From Candidatus Eiseniibacteriota bacterium (GTDB lineage: Bacteria > Orphanbacterota > Orphanbacteria > Orphanbacterales > Orphanbacteraceae): a stretch of DNA of 64,000 nt. The stretch is from NCBI GenBank assembly GCA_024276995.1, contig JAJRWB010000008.1, forward strand, positions 73,642 to 137,641, given 5' to 3'. Below, one piece after another: positions 48,835-57,142 of this stretch. The notes beneath the pieces are model-generated. The model did no database searches and had not been told where the DNA came from. It saw nothing but the letters and a program-made list of their open reading frames with translations. Position 1 is the stretch's first letter; every line of letters starts with the position of its first letter. The position numbers were made by a program, and so were the translations under genes.

Positions 48835-50178
48835 ATGGGTCGCGCGGGACTTTCTCTTTCGTTCTTCATCGTCGTGACGGCGGCGGTTCTTTTTGGCGCG
48901 GGTTGCTTTTCCGAGCGCGATCGATCGGACGAGCGCGCGGCGGCGGGGGAACCGGTCGCGGCGGAGGCGACGGCGGCATCGTCGGGATCGGTCTACGAAG
49001 GAGTCCTCTCGCCGGGGGAGACGCCGATGGGGTGGGTCCTCCGTCGCGACGTCGAGCGCAACGAGGCGCTCGCGCTGATCGGCGCGATCACCCCCTCCCT
49101 TCCTCCCTCGCGGTTTCGCACCGACGATACGCTTCGTCTCGCCAGGGACGGCGCGGGCGACGTGGTCCGTTTCGAGGTGGAGCGGAGAAACAGCGACCTG
49201 TTCATCGTCGAGCGCGGCGACAGCGGCGAGTGGGTCGCGCGCAGGGAAGGAAAAGTCTTCCGCCGCGAAGTGGTCCGCTTCAGCGGGGTCATCGAAAACT
49301 CGCTGTGGGCGTCGATCACGGGCCGGGGCGCTTCGCCCGAGCTGGTCGTCCTGTTTGCCGACATCTTCCAGTGGACCTTCGACTTCCTCACCGATTGCCG
49401 GCGGGGGGACCGCTTCGAGTTCCTCGTCGAGGCGCTCTACGATGGGGAGAAGTTTCACGGCTACGGGCCGATCCTGGTGGCGCGCTACGAGGGGGCTCTC
49501 GGAACGGTCGAAGGGGTTCGCTACCGCCTGGCGAACGGCAAGGCGGCGTACTTCTCCTCCGACGGACAATCGCTCCAGAAGATCTTCCTCAAGTCGCCCC
49601 TCAACTACAGGCGGATCTCGTCGCGTTTCACCACGCGGCGGTATCACCCGATCCTGAAGAAGTTCAGACCCCATCTCGGCATCGATTACGCCGCGGCGCC
49701 GGGGACGCCGATCGTCTCGATCGGCGACGGCGTGGTTGTAAAGAAGGGGTGGAACGGCGGCTTCGGCAACTATGTCGAGGTGAAACACAACCGGACCTAT
49801 TCCACGACGTACGGCCACTTGTCGAAGTACGGCCGCCACATCCGCAAGGGGGTGCGTATCGCCCAGGGGGAGGTGATCGGCTACGTCGGCTCCACCGGGC
49901 TCGCCACCGGACCGCATCTCGATTTCCGGGTGAAGAAGAATGGAAAATATATCAATCCGCTCAAGCTCGACGCCCCGTCGGCCGACCCGGTGCCGGCGTC
50001 GGAGCGGCGCGACTTCTACCAACTCGGTCATTTCTACCTCGCCGCCCTGAACGTGATCCCTTCCGGAGAGGGCCGTCCGACCGGCGGCGGCTCCCTCGTG
50101 CCGGCGCTCCTCGCGGGCGCCCGCTCCGGCCTTCTCCCCCTCGCACCCGTCGCGGCGGAGGACCAACCCGCGCCGTGA
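48835..50178 (+). CDS. M23-family peptidoglycan endopeptidase, exported
   Basis: 447 residues. Signal segment (about 6-23) ends near GAGC, possibly a lipoprotein with an atypical lipobox. An N-terminal domain (about 60-270, OapA/LysM-like, GVLSPGETPMGWVLRRDV, FRREVVRFSGVIENSLW) precedes the LytM core: HLGIDYAAAPGTPIVS with His280 and Asp284, and TGLATGPHLDFRV with His361. The second His of the usual HxH is Asp363 here, a change seen in a subgroup of M23 proteins; the zinc site may differ or be weak. A C-terminal Ala/Gly-rich tail follows. Likely cuts peptidoglycan crosslinks during growth, or regulates amidases if inactive. An earlier in-frame start at 48790 lies upstream of the promoter's -10 and is unlikely. 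Confidence 0.88.
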   Translation: MGRAGLSLSFFIVVTAAVLFGAGCFSERDRSDERAAAGEPVAAEATAASSGSVYEGVLSPGETPMGWVLRRDVERNEALALIGAITPSLPPSRFRTDDTLRLARDGAGDVVRFEVERRNSDLFIVERGDSGEWVARREGKVFRREVVRFSGVIENSLWASITGRGASPELVVLFADIFQWTFDFLTDCRRGDRFEFLVEALYDGEKFHGYGPILVARYEGALGTVEGVRYRLANGKAAYFSSDGQSLQKIFLKSPLNYRRISSRFTTRRYHPILKKFRPHLGIDYAAAPGTPIVSIGDGVVVKKGWNGGFGNYVEVKHNRTYSTTYGHLSKYGRHIRKGVRIAQGEVIGYVGSTGLATGPHLDFRVKKNGKYINPLKLDAPSADPVPASERRDFYQLGHFYLAALNVIPSGEGRPTGGGSLVPALLAGARSGLLPLAPVAAEDQPAP

Positions 50179-50200
50179 CGGGGAACGATCTGTGGCGCCG

Positions 50201-50229
50201 TTGACGCGTCGCACTCCCTCTGCTAACGT
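50201..50229 (+). promoter_or_regulatory. Candidate promoter for the phosphoglycerate mutase gene
   Basis: TTGACG at 50201-50206, a 17-base spacer, TAACGT at 50224-50229. Same pattern and -10 type as the promoter at 33448. Confidence 0.55.
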
Positions 50230-50274
50230 TCCAGCGTTTCCGTGATCATCCCTTCAATCGTGAGGATTGCCGTG

Positions 50275-51477
50275 ATGTCCGATATGCTGATCCGTTCGCT
50301 GGTGGAAAAGAGGGGGGAGAAGATCATTCTTCTCGTACTCGACGGTCTCGGAGGGTTGCCCGACCGTGTGAGCGGCAAGACGGAGCTGGAGGCGGCGAAA
50401 TCGCCGAACCTCGACCGGCTCGCCGCGAAAGGGATCACCGGGATGATCGATCCGGTGGGCCGTGGAATCACCCCCGGGAGCGGTCCGGGACACCTGGGGC
50501 TTTTCGGGTACGATCCGGTGGAGATCGACGTGGGGCGCGGCGTGCTCGCCGCTCTCGGCATCGGCTTCGACCTGGAGGAAACCGACGTGGCGGTGCGGAT
50601 CAATTTCGCCACCCTCGGGGAGGATGGAACGATCACCGACCGGCGCGCCGGTCGGATTCCCACCGAGGAGTGCGAGCGCCTCGCGGGGATCCTCGGCGAC
50701 ATCGAACTTCCCGGCGCGGAACTGTTCGTCCGCCCGGTGAAGGAGCACCGCGCGGCGGTGATCTTCCGCGCCGAAGGCCTTGGCGACGCGGTGAACGACA
50801 CCGATCCCCAGCGCACCGGCGCGGCACCTTACGATGTGGAGGGCCGTGACGAACCGTCGAAGAGGACCGCCGAGTTGGCGAACCGCTTCATCGCCGAGGC
50901 ACGCAAGAGGATCGGTGGCGAGGAGAGGGCGAACGGTGTTCTCCTCAGGGGGTTCGCCCGTTATCGCCCCCTTCCGACCTTCGAGGAGCGGTTCGGCCTG
51001 CGCGGCCTGGCGATCGCGCTCTACCCGATGTACCGGGGCGTGGCGCGCCTCGTCGGCATGGAGGTGCAGGACGTGCGCGGGAAGATGAGTTCCCTCTTCG
51101 AGGCGGTCACCGCCCATTACAATGATTACGATTTCTTCTTCGTCCATGTGAAAGACACCGACAAGGCGGGCGAAGACGGAGATTACGCCGCGAAGCAGGC
51201 GGCGATCGAAAAGGTCGATCGCCTCGTGAGCCGTTTCGACGACGTGCCGGAAAAGGTTCTTGTCGTCACCGGCGATCACTCCACACCGAGCCAGATGAAA
51301 TCGCACAGCCACCATCCGGTGCCGCTGCTGATTCATGGGCGGCATGTGCGTCCCGACGGCGTGCGCTCTTTCGGCGAGAGCGCCTGCGCGGGCGGAGGGC
51401 TCGGCCGGTTTGCGGCGAAGGAGATCCTCCCCACGGCGCTCGCCCACGCGGGCCGGCTGCGGAAGTTCGGAGCGTAG
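50275..51477 (+). CDS. apgM: 2,3-bisphosphoglycerate-independent phosphoglycerate mutase, archaeal type
   Basis: 400 residues. Glycolytic enzyme interconverting 3- and 2-phosphoglycerate through a phosphoserine intermediate with two bound metals. The ApgM signatures are present: LLVLDGLGGLPD, GMIDPVGRGITPGSGPGHLGLFGYDP with the active Ser, VRINFAT, the DTDPQRTG region, FFVHVKDTDKAGEDGD, and VVTGDHSTPSQMKSHSHHPVPLLI with the metal His/Asp. This family is typical of archaea but common in several bacterial phyla. ATG 50275 is favoured because GAGGA lies eight bases upstream; the open frame starts earlier at 50242. lnt follows 51 bases after. Confidence 0.93.
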   Translation: MSDMLIRSLVEKRGEKIILLVLDGLGGLPDRVSGKTELEAAKSPNLDRLAAKGITGMIDPVGRGITPGSGPGHLGLFGYDPVEIDVGRGVLAALGIGFDLEETDVAVRINFATLGEDGTITDRRAGRIPTEECERLAGILGDIELPGAELFVRPVKEHRAAVIFRAEGLGDAVNDTDPQRTGAAPYDVEGRDEPSKRTAELANRFIAEARKRIGGEERANGVLLRGFARYRPLPTFEERFGLRGLAIALYPMYRGVARLVGMEVQDVRGKMSSLFEAVTAHYNDYDFFFVHVKDTDKAGEDGDYAAKQAAIEKVDRLVSRFDDVPEKVLVVTGDHSTPSQMKSHSHHPVPLLIHGRHVRPDGVRSFGESACAGGGLGRFAAKEILPTALAHAGRLRKFGA

Positions 51478-51528
51478 CCACTGGTCGGCGGACGGAAACG
51501 ATCGGTTCCGGCATATCTCCCCCCTTTC

Positions 51529-53055
51529 GTGGCGGGAGGAATCGCCGCGCTCCCCTTCCTCGAAGGGGTGAGCGGCCTGTTCGGGCTGGTCGCCTTCGCC
51601 CCGTTCTTCGCGTATCTGTATATCGAGCGTAAAGAAAATAGGTCGTTTCGTCGCGGTTTCGCTTCCGGATGGGCGTTCGGCGTCGGTTTCTTCCTCGTTC
51701 TCCTCTACTGGATCGCTCTCCTCGCCGATTCGGAGATCCCGGTGCGGGGGATCACGGCGGGCGGCTGGGTCCTCATGTCGGCGTACCTCGCTCTTTTCAC
51801 CGGTGTCGCCGCCGGGGTGATCCGCGTCGCCGGGTGCGCCGCGCCGCTGTGGATCGTCGCACCCGCCGCGTGGGGCCTCGCCGAGTACGGCCGCTCCCTC
51901 GGCACGCTCGGCTTCCCCTGGGGAAGCGCCGGCTACCTTCTCGCCGATCACCCGGTGCTGCTCCAGTCGGCCCGCTTCGGCGCGGTCCACCTCCTTTCGT
52001 TCTGGGTGATCCTCGTCAACACGCTCGTCGCGCTCGGCGCGGCGGCGCTCTGGGAGAAGAGACGCGGCGCGGCGATTACCTATCTCGCATCGGCGGCGCT
52101 CCTCGTCGTCGCGGCGGCGCTCGACGGGCGCGCGACGATTCTCCGCGGGCCGAGGGGCTCGTCGCCGGCGGTGACCCTCGCTCTCGTGCAGCCGAACATC
52201 CTCGCCGAGGAGAAGTGGACTGCGGAGTATCGCTCGAAGGCGGTCGATATCATGAGCGATCTTTCGCGCGACGCCGCGGCGGAAGGGGCGGACCTGATCG
52301 TCTGGCCGGAAACGGCGGTGCCGTCGTACATCCGCCAGGAATTCTCGACCTTCCGGCGGATCGTGGCGCTGGCGAAAGAGATTGACGCGGCGATTCTCTT
52401 CGGTTTTCCCGATGCGCGGTACGTCCCCGGCGAGGGGTACGTCTACTTCAACTCCGCCATGCTCCTTGCGCGGAACGGCGAGGAGGCGGGGGAGTACCGG
52501 AAGATCCATCTCGTTCCCTTCGGCGAGACCCTTCCGCTGAGCGATCGCTTCGAGTGGATCGACAAGATCCAACTCGGCCAGGCCGACTTCCGGCCGGGGA
52601 AGGAGACACACCCGATCGGCACGCCCCGGACCGAGAGTTTCGCGCCGACCATCTGTTTCGAGGCGATCTTCCCCTCGCTCTGCCGCCGCCGGATCGCCGA
52701 GGGCGCCCTTTATCTCGTCAACCTGACGAACGACGCGTGGTTCGGCACCACCGCCGCTCCTTTCCAGCACGCCGCCATGGCCCGCGTTCGCTGCGTGGAG
52801 CTGGGGGTCTACCTCGTTCGTGCGGCGAACACCGGGATCAGCCTGATCGCCGATCCCTTCGGGAGGGTGGTGAAAAGCATTCCCCTCGCCGAGAAGGGAT
52901 ACGCCGCCGCGCCGATCACGCCGGAGAGGCCCGACACCTTCTATCTTCGCCATGGAGACTGGATGGCCGCCTTGGAGGGCCTGATCGTCCTGGCGGCGCT
53001 TCTCGGCGCTTTCTTCGGGCGGAGCGCCCATTCCGTCGGCCGGGACGCAAGCTGA
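51529..53055 (+). CDS. lnt: Apolipoprotein N-acyltransferase
   Basis: 508-residue inner-membrane enzyme that adds the third acyl chain to lipoproteins. An N-terminal group of about six membrane segments precedes a nitrilase-like periplasmic domain with the Glu261 (VWPETAVP), Lys325 (YRKIHLVPFGE) and Cys376 (ICFEAIFP) triad; spacing is close to E. coli (267, 335, 387). The C-terminal membrane helix is at about 475-495. GTG start; since no stop separates it from the ApgM stop in this frame, a slightly longer start is possible. Its presence, with several lipoproteins in the window, fits a diderm with triacylated lipoproteins. Confidence 0.92.
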   Translation: MAGGIAALPFLEGVSGLFGLVAFAPFFAYLYIERKENRSFRRGFASGWAFGVGFFLVLLYWIALLADSEIPVRGITAGGWVLMSAYLALFTGVAAGVIRVAGCAAPLWIVAPAAWGLAEYGRSLGTLGFPWGSAGYLLADHPVLLQSARFGAVHLLSFWVILVNTLVALGAAALWEKRRGAAITYLASAALLVVAAALDGRATILRGPRGSSPAVTLALVQPNILAEEKWTAEYRSKAVDIMSDLSRDAAAEGADLIVWPETAVPSYIRQEFSTFRRIVALAKEIDAAILFGFPDARYVPGEGYVYFNSAMLLARNGEEAGEYRKIHLVPFGETLPLSDRFEWIDKIQLGQADFRPGKETHPIGTPRTESFAPTICFEAIFPSLCRRRIAEGALYLVNLTNDAWFGTTAAPFQHAAMARVRCVELGVYLVRAANTGISLIADPFGRVVKSIPLAEKGYAAAPITPERPDTFYLRHGDWMAALEGLIVLAALLGAFFGRSAHSVGRDAS

Positions 53056-53068
53056 ACGGCCTTTTCCT

Positions 53069-53097
53069 TTGACCGGCGGCGCGACGGTTTGTTAAGG
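53069..53097 (+). promoter_or_regulatory. Candidate promoter for the truA-fsa-htrA-pur operon
   Basis: TTGACC at 53069-53074, a 17-base spacer, TTAAGG at 53092-53097. It lies right after lnt, so the purine genes probably form a separate unit from here. Confidence 0.5.
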
Positions 53098-53139
53098 TCG
53101 ACCCTTGGCGGCCGGGACACCTTGGAAGGGCATACCCTG

Positions 53140-53970
53140 GTGGGGACGATCGACGAAAGCGGACTTCCCGTCCGCGCATACCGGATCCACATATCGTACG
53201 ACGGCACCGATTTTGCCGGGTGGCAGGTGCAGCCCGGACAGCGCACCGTGCAGGGCGAGATCGAAAAGGCGCTCGGCGCGATCCTCGGCGAGGAGGTGCG
53301 CCTCCACGGCTCGGGGAGGACCGACGCGGGTGTTCACGCTCTCGAGCAGGTCGCTCATTTCCGATGCGCCGCATCGAAGCTCAACGGCGCCGTGATCGAG
53401 CGCGCGCTGCCGGGAAGGCTTCCTCCCGACATCGCCCTCCGGCGGCTGGAGGAGGCGCCCGATTCGTTCGACGCCCGCCGGTGCGCGGTGGGTCGCTCGT
53501 ATCGCTATCGCATCATTCGCCGGCGCGACCCGTTCGCCCGCCGGTTCGCCTGGGAGGTGCGCGGCGCGCTCGACGTGGAGAAGATGATCCGCGCCGCGGT
53601 CCACTTTACCGGCGAGCACGACTTCACCTCCTTCGCCGCGTCGACGCGCAAGGGGATGGACAACCGCGTCGTCGTGAAGAGCGCTTCGATCGCCGCCGGC
53701 GGGGAAGAGATCCGTTTCGACGTGACGGCGAACCGGTTCATCCACAGGATGGTGAGAAACATGGCGGGCACGTTGGTGGAGGTCGGCAGGGGGCGGATCG
53801 AGCCCGACCGAATCCTCGGTATTCTCGCCGGGCGAGATCGCACTCTCGCGGGGATCGCCGCCCCGGCCCACGGTCTTTGTCTCGTCCATGTGGCGTACCG
53901 CCACGATACCGGCGCGTCCGGCGCCGGCGGAAAAGGAGATGGCAATGAAGTTCTTTCTCGACACGGCTAA
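53140..53970 (+). CDS. truA: tRNA pseudouridine(38-40) synthase TruA
   Basis: 276 residues. Isomerises uridines 38-40 in the tRNA anticodon stem. [28 protein letters not shown] opens the fold, the catalytic Asp is in [14 protein letters not shown], and [18 protein letters not shown] and [19 protein letters not shown] complete the signature. I use GTG 53140 (aligned with the usual start); TTG codons at 53122 and earlier are alternatives. The C-terminus overlaps fsa by 26 bases. Confidence 0.94.
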   Translation: MGTIDESGLPVRAYRIHISYDGTDFAGWQVQPGQRTVQGEIEKALGAILGEEVRLHGSGRTDAGVHALEQVAHFRCAASKLNGAVIERALPGRLPPDIALRRLEEAPDSFDARRCAVGRSYRYRIIRRRDPFARRFAWEVRGALDVEKMIRAAVHFTGEHDFTSFAASTRKGMDNRVVVKSASIAAGGEEIRFDVTANRFIHRMVRNMAGTLVEVGRGRIEPDRILGILAGRDRTLAGIAAPAHGLCLVHVAYRHDTGASGAGGKGDGNEVLSRHG

Positions 53971-54595
53971 TGTCGAGCAGATCCGTTCCGCCGCCGAGAT
54001 CGGCATGGTCGACGGCGTCACCACGAACCCGACGCTCCTTTCGAGGGAAGGGGGGAACCCGATGGAGGTGCTTGCCGAGATCTGCTCCATCGTCGAGGGT
54101 CCCGTGAACGGCGAGGTAATCGGTGACGACTCGGACACGATGGTGCGCGAGGGACGGAAGATCCGGGAGATCGCGCCGAACATCACCGTTAAGATCCCGA
54201 TGACCCGGGAGGGACTCAAGGCGGTGCGCGTTCTTTCCGCCGAGAAGGTGGAAACGAACGTCACCCTCGTTTTCTCGTCGAACCAGGCGCTTCTCGCGGC
54301 GAAGGCGGGGGCGACCTACATCTCCCCCTTCCTCGGTCGGCTCGATGATATCGGCTCGGTCGGCATGGACCTCGTGCGGGAGATCATGGAGATCTACCGG
54401 ATCTATGAATATGAAACGCAGGTGATCGCCGCGAGCATCCGAAACCCGCTCCACGTGATCGATGCGGCGCTCGCGGGGGCGCACATCGCGACGATCCCCT
54501 CGAAGGTGATCGACCAGATGTTCCGCCATCCCCTCACCGATCGGGGGATCGCGGCGTTCCTGAAGGACTGGGAAAAACTTGGCTTCACCATCTGA
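53945..54595 (+). CDS. fsa: Fructose-6-phosphate aldolase / small transaldolase
   Basis: 216-residue TIM barrel of the TalC/FSA group. [32 protein letters not shown], the Schiff-base Lys in [41 protein letters not shown] and [18 protein letters not shown] are all present. Members are either transaldolases (sedoheptulose-7-phosphate plus glyceraldehyde-3-phosphate) or fructose-6-phosphate aldolases; the sequence alone does not settle this. ATG 53945 is used: AAGGAG lies six bases upstream, while the ATG at 53939 would sit on it. Overlaps htrA by 17 bases. Confidence 0.9.
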   Translation: MKFFLDTANVEQIRSAAEIGMVDGVTTNPTLLSREGGNPMEVLAEICSIVEGPVNGEVIGDDSDTMVREGRKIREIAPNITVKIPMTREGLKAVRVLSAEKVETNVTLVFSSNQALLAAKAGATYISPFLGRLDDIGSVGMDLVREIMEIYRIYEYETQVIAASIRNPLHVIDAALAGAHIATIPSKVIDQMFRHPLTDRGIAAFLKDWEKLGFTI

Positions 54596-55847
54596 CAGAA
54601 TCGGCCGCGGCCGATCCGGCTCGATCGGCCGGGCGCTCTTCTTGCTCCTACTCTTCTTCGCCCTCGGCGTCGTGTCCGCGTGGCTCCTCCTCCGCCCGGG
54701 AGGGGGGCTCGCGCGGATGGTGGGCGACGATGGAGAAGGGGGTGCCGATGCTCCGATCCACGCGGCGGACCGATCGGGATCGCCCGACCGGTCGCGCATC
54801 TTCGACCAGCGGGAGACGGCGATCACCCGGGCGGCGGAGCGGGTGAGCCCGGCGGTGGTCACGGTGTCGGTGAAATCGGTGGAGCTGGTGGCGGCGAGTC
54901 CCTACGGCAACACGCGCGACGAGATGCTGAACCGTTTCCTCCGGCAGTTCTCCCCCCCGCGGCTCTACCGGCAGGAATCGGCCAATATGGGGTCGGGGGT
55001 GATCCTCGACAAGGACGGCTACATCGTCACCAGCGGGCATGTCGTCGAGTCGGCCGAGACGATCGAGGTGGTGCTCGGCGACGGGCGGCGTTTCCCGGCG
55101 AAGCTGATCAGCACCGATCCGTAGTACGACATCGCCATCCTGAAGGTCGCCGGCGACGATCTTCCGGTGGCGCCGATCGGTGATTCGGACAGTATCGTCA
55201 TCGGCGAGTGGGCGATCGCCATCGGCAATCCCTTCGGATACCTGCTGAACAACACCCAGCCGTCGGTGACCGCCGGCGTGATCAGCGCCGTGCACCGCGA
55301 CGTGCAGCCGGAGGAAGGGGTGAGCGCGATCTACAACGACATGATCCAGACCGACGCGGCGATCAACCCGGGAAACAGCGGCGGGCCGCTGGTCAACGGC
55401 CACGGCGAGGTGATCGGCATCAACACCTTCATCTTCACGAAAAGCGGCGGTTCTCTCGGGATCGGTTTCGCCACGCCGATCAACGTGGTGAAACGGGTGG
55501 TCGACGAGGTGCTGACCTACGGCGAGATCCGCCGCGTCTGGGTGGGGGTGCGCGTCGTCGATATCACCCCCCGGCTGAGGAGGATGCTCAACATCACCGC
55601 CCGAAGCGGCGTGATCGTCGCATACGTCGATCCCGGCTCTCCCGCCGAGAAGGCGGGCATCGAGATCGGCGACGTGATCCGGTCTATTTTCGACGAGGAA
55701 TTGACGAGCGTCGACCAGGCGAGAAGGAAACTCCATGGGATGCAGGTGGGGGATGAACTCGACATGCGCATTCTCCGGGAAGGAAGGGAGCGCGAGTTCC
55801 GCCTCACCCTCGTCGAGCTTCCCCGGCGTCGCGGGGCCGGGCGATGA
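54579..55847 (+). pseudogene. htrA: HtrA/DegP-type serine protease with an in-frame TAG
   Basis: 422 residues if the TAG at codon 182 (55122-55124) were read through. TTG start; membrane anchor at about 20-38; trypsin-like domain with His154 (VTSGHVVE), Asp184 (YDIAILKV) and Ser267 ([10 protein letters not shown]); one PDZ domain (about 320-415). The stop falls two codons before the catalytic Asp, so the truncated product would lack Asp, Ser and PDZ and be inactive. Both sides are otherwise perfectly conserved, which argues for a recent mutation, a sequencing error (one base from AAG, CAG, GAG or TAC), or suppression. TAG is a normal stop elsewhere in the window, so recoding is unlikely. It is embedded in a purine operon and overlaps purB by four bases. 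Confidence 0.75.
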
Positions 55848-57142
55848 TCGAGCGATATTCTCGCCCGGCGATGGCCGCGCTCTGGAGCGACGAGGCGCGT
55901 TACGCCCACTGGCTCCGCATCGAGATCGCCGTGGCGGCGGCGATGGCCGGTCGTGGCGACGTGCCGGCGGAGGCGCTCGATAAGATCCGCGAACGCGCCT
56001 CAGTGAGTGCCGAGCGGATCGCCGAGATCGAGAAGGTGACGCGCCATGACGTGATCGCCTTTCTCGAGTGCGTCGGGGAAAACGTCGGTCCCGAGGCGCG
56101 CTGGCTCCACCTCGGCCTCACCTCGTCCGACCTTCTCGACACGGCGCTCGCGCTGCAGATCACCGCGGCGGCGTCGCTCCTCCTCGCCGGCGCGCGCGAC
56201 CTCGCCGGCGCGCTCGCGGAGAAGGCGAAGGAACACGCCCACCTCGCGGCGATCGGCAGGACCCATGGGATCCACGCCGAGCCGCTGACGTACGGCCTCA
56301 AGTTCGCCCTGTGGAAGGTGGAAGTGGAGCGGGGGGCGGCTCGGATCGAGCGCGCCGCGGGCGAGGCGGCCACTGGCAAGATCGCCGGGGCGGTCGGCAC
56401 CTTCGCCCATCTCGATCCGGCGATCGAGGAGGAGGTGCTCGCCTCGCTCGATCTGGCGCCCGAGCCGGTGTCGAGCCAGGTCGTCCAGCGCGACCGGCAC
56501 GCGTCGTTCGTCGCCGCCCTGGCGCTTCTCGGCGGATCGCTCGAGAAGATGGCCACCGAGATCCGCGCTCTCCAGAGGAGCGACACCGGCGAGGTGCTCG
56601 AGCCGTTCCGAAAAGGGCAGAAGGGCTCGTCCGCCATGCCCCACAAGCGCAACCCGATCGTCTGCGAGCGAATCACCGGCATGGCGCGTCTGCTCAGGGG
56701 AAACGCCCTCGCCGCCATGGAGAACATCGCCCTTTGGCATGAGCGGGACATTTCCCACTCGTCTGTGGAAAGGGTGATCCTTCCCGACTCGACGATCCTG
56801 CTCGACTACATGCTTCATCGTTTCACAGAAGTGATCGAAGGTCTCGTGATCGTCGAGGAGAAGGTGGGTGCGAACCTCCGCTCCGCCCGGGCGACATTCG
56901 GATCGCAGGCGATCCTCCTTTCCCTCGCGAGGAAGGGCCTCACCCGGAAGGAAGCGTACGCCGTAGTGCAGCGCCACGCCCTCGAAGCGCTCGAGTCGGA
57001 CCGGGAGCTGGAGGATCTTCTCGCCGCCGATCCCGACGTGCGCCGCTATCTGTCGGAAGAGGAAATCCGAGGCGCCTTCGATGTAAAACACCACTGCCGG
57101 CACGTCGATTTTCTCCTGCGGCGCGCGGGGATCGACGTGTGA
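55844..57142 (+). CDS. purB: Adenylosuccinate lyase
   Basis: 432 residues. Acts twice in purine synthesis: SAICAR to AICAR plus fumarate, and adenylosuccinate to AMP plus fumarate. Fumarase/aspartase fold with [59 protein letters not shown] and the signature loop [16 protein letters not shown] overlap with htrA and a four-base overlap with purL show tight coupling in the operon. Confidence 0.95.
   Translation: MIERYSRPAMAALWSDEARYAHWLRIEIAVAAAMAGRGDVPAEALDKIRERASVSAERIAEIEKVTRHDVIAFLECVGENVGPEARWLHLGLTSSDLLDTALALQITAAASLLLAGARDLAGALAEKAKEHAHLAAIGRTHGIHAEPLTYGLKFALWKVEVERGAARIERAAGEAATGKIAGAVGTFAHLDPAIEEEVLASLDLAPEPVSSQVVQRDRHASFVAALALLGGSLEKMATEIRALQRSDTGEVLEPFRKGQKGSSAMPHKRNPIVCERITGMARLLRGNALAAMENIALWHERDISHSSVERVILPDSTILLDYMLHRFTEVIEGLVIVEEKVGANLRSARATFGSQAILLSLARKGLTRKEAYAVVQRHALEALESDRELEDLLAADPDVRRYLSEEEIRGAFDVKHHCRHVDFLLRRAGIDV

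Noticed and set aside
50254-53031. 925-residue open frame on the minus strand
   Set aside because: Antisense to apgM and lnt, both clear; length is explained by GC bias.
55122-55124. Genome-wide recoding of TAG as an explanation for htrA
   Set aside because: TAG ends rsmI, pyrB, pyrE and apgM at normal family lengths, so it is a working stop codon.
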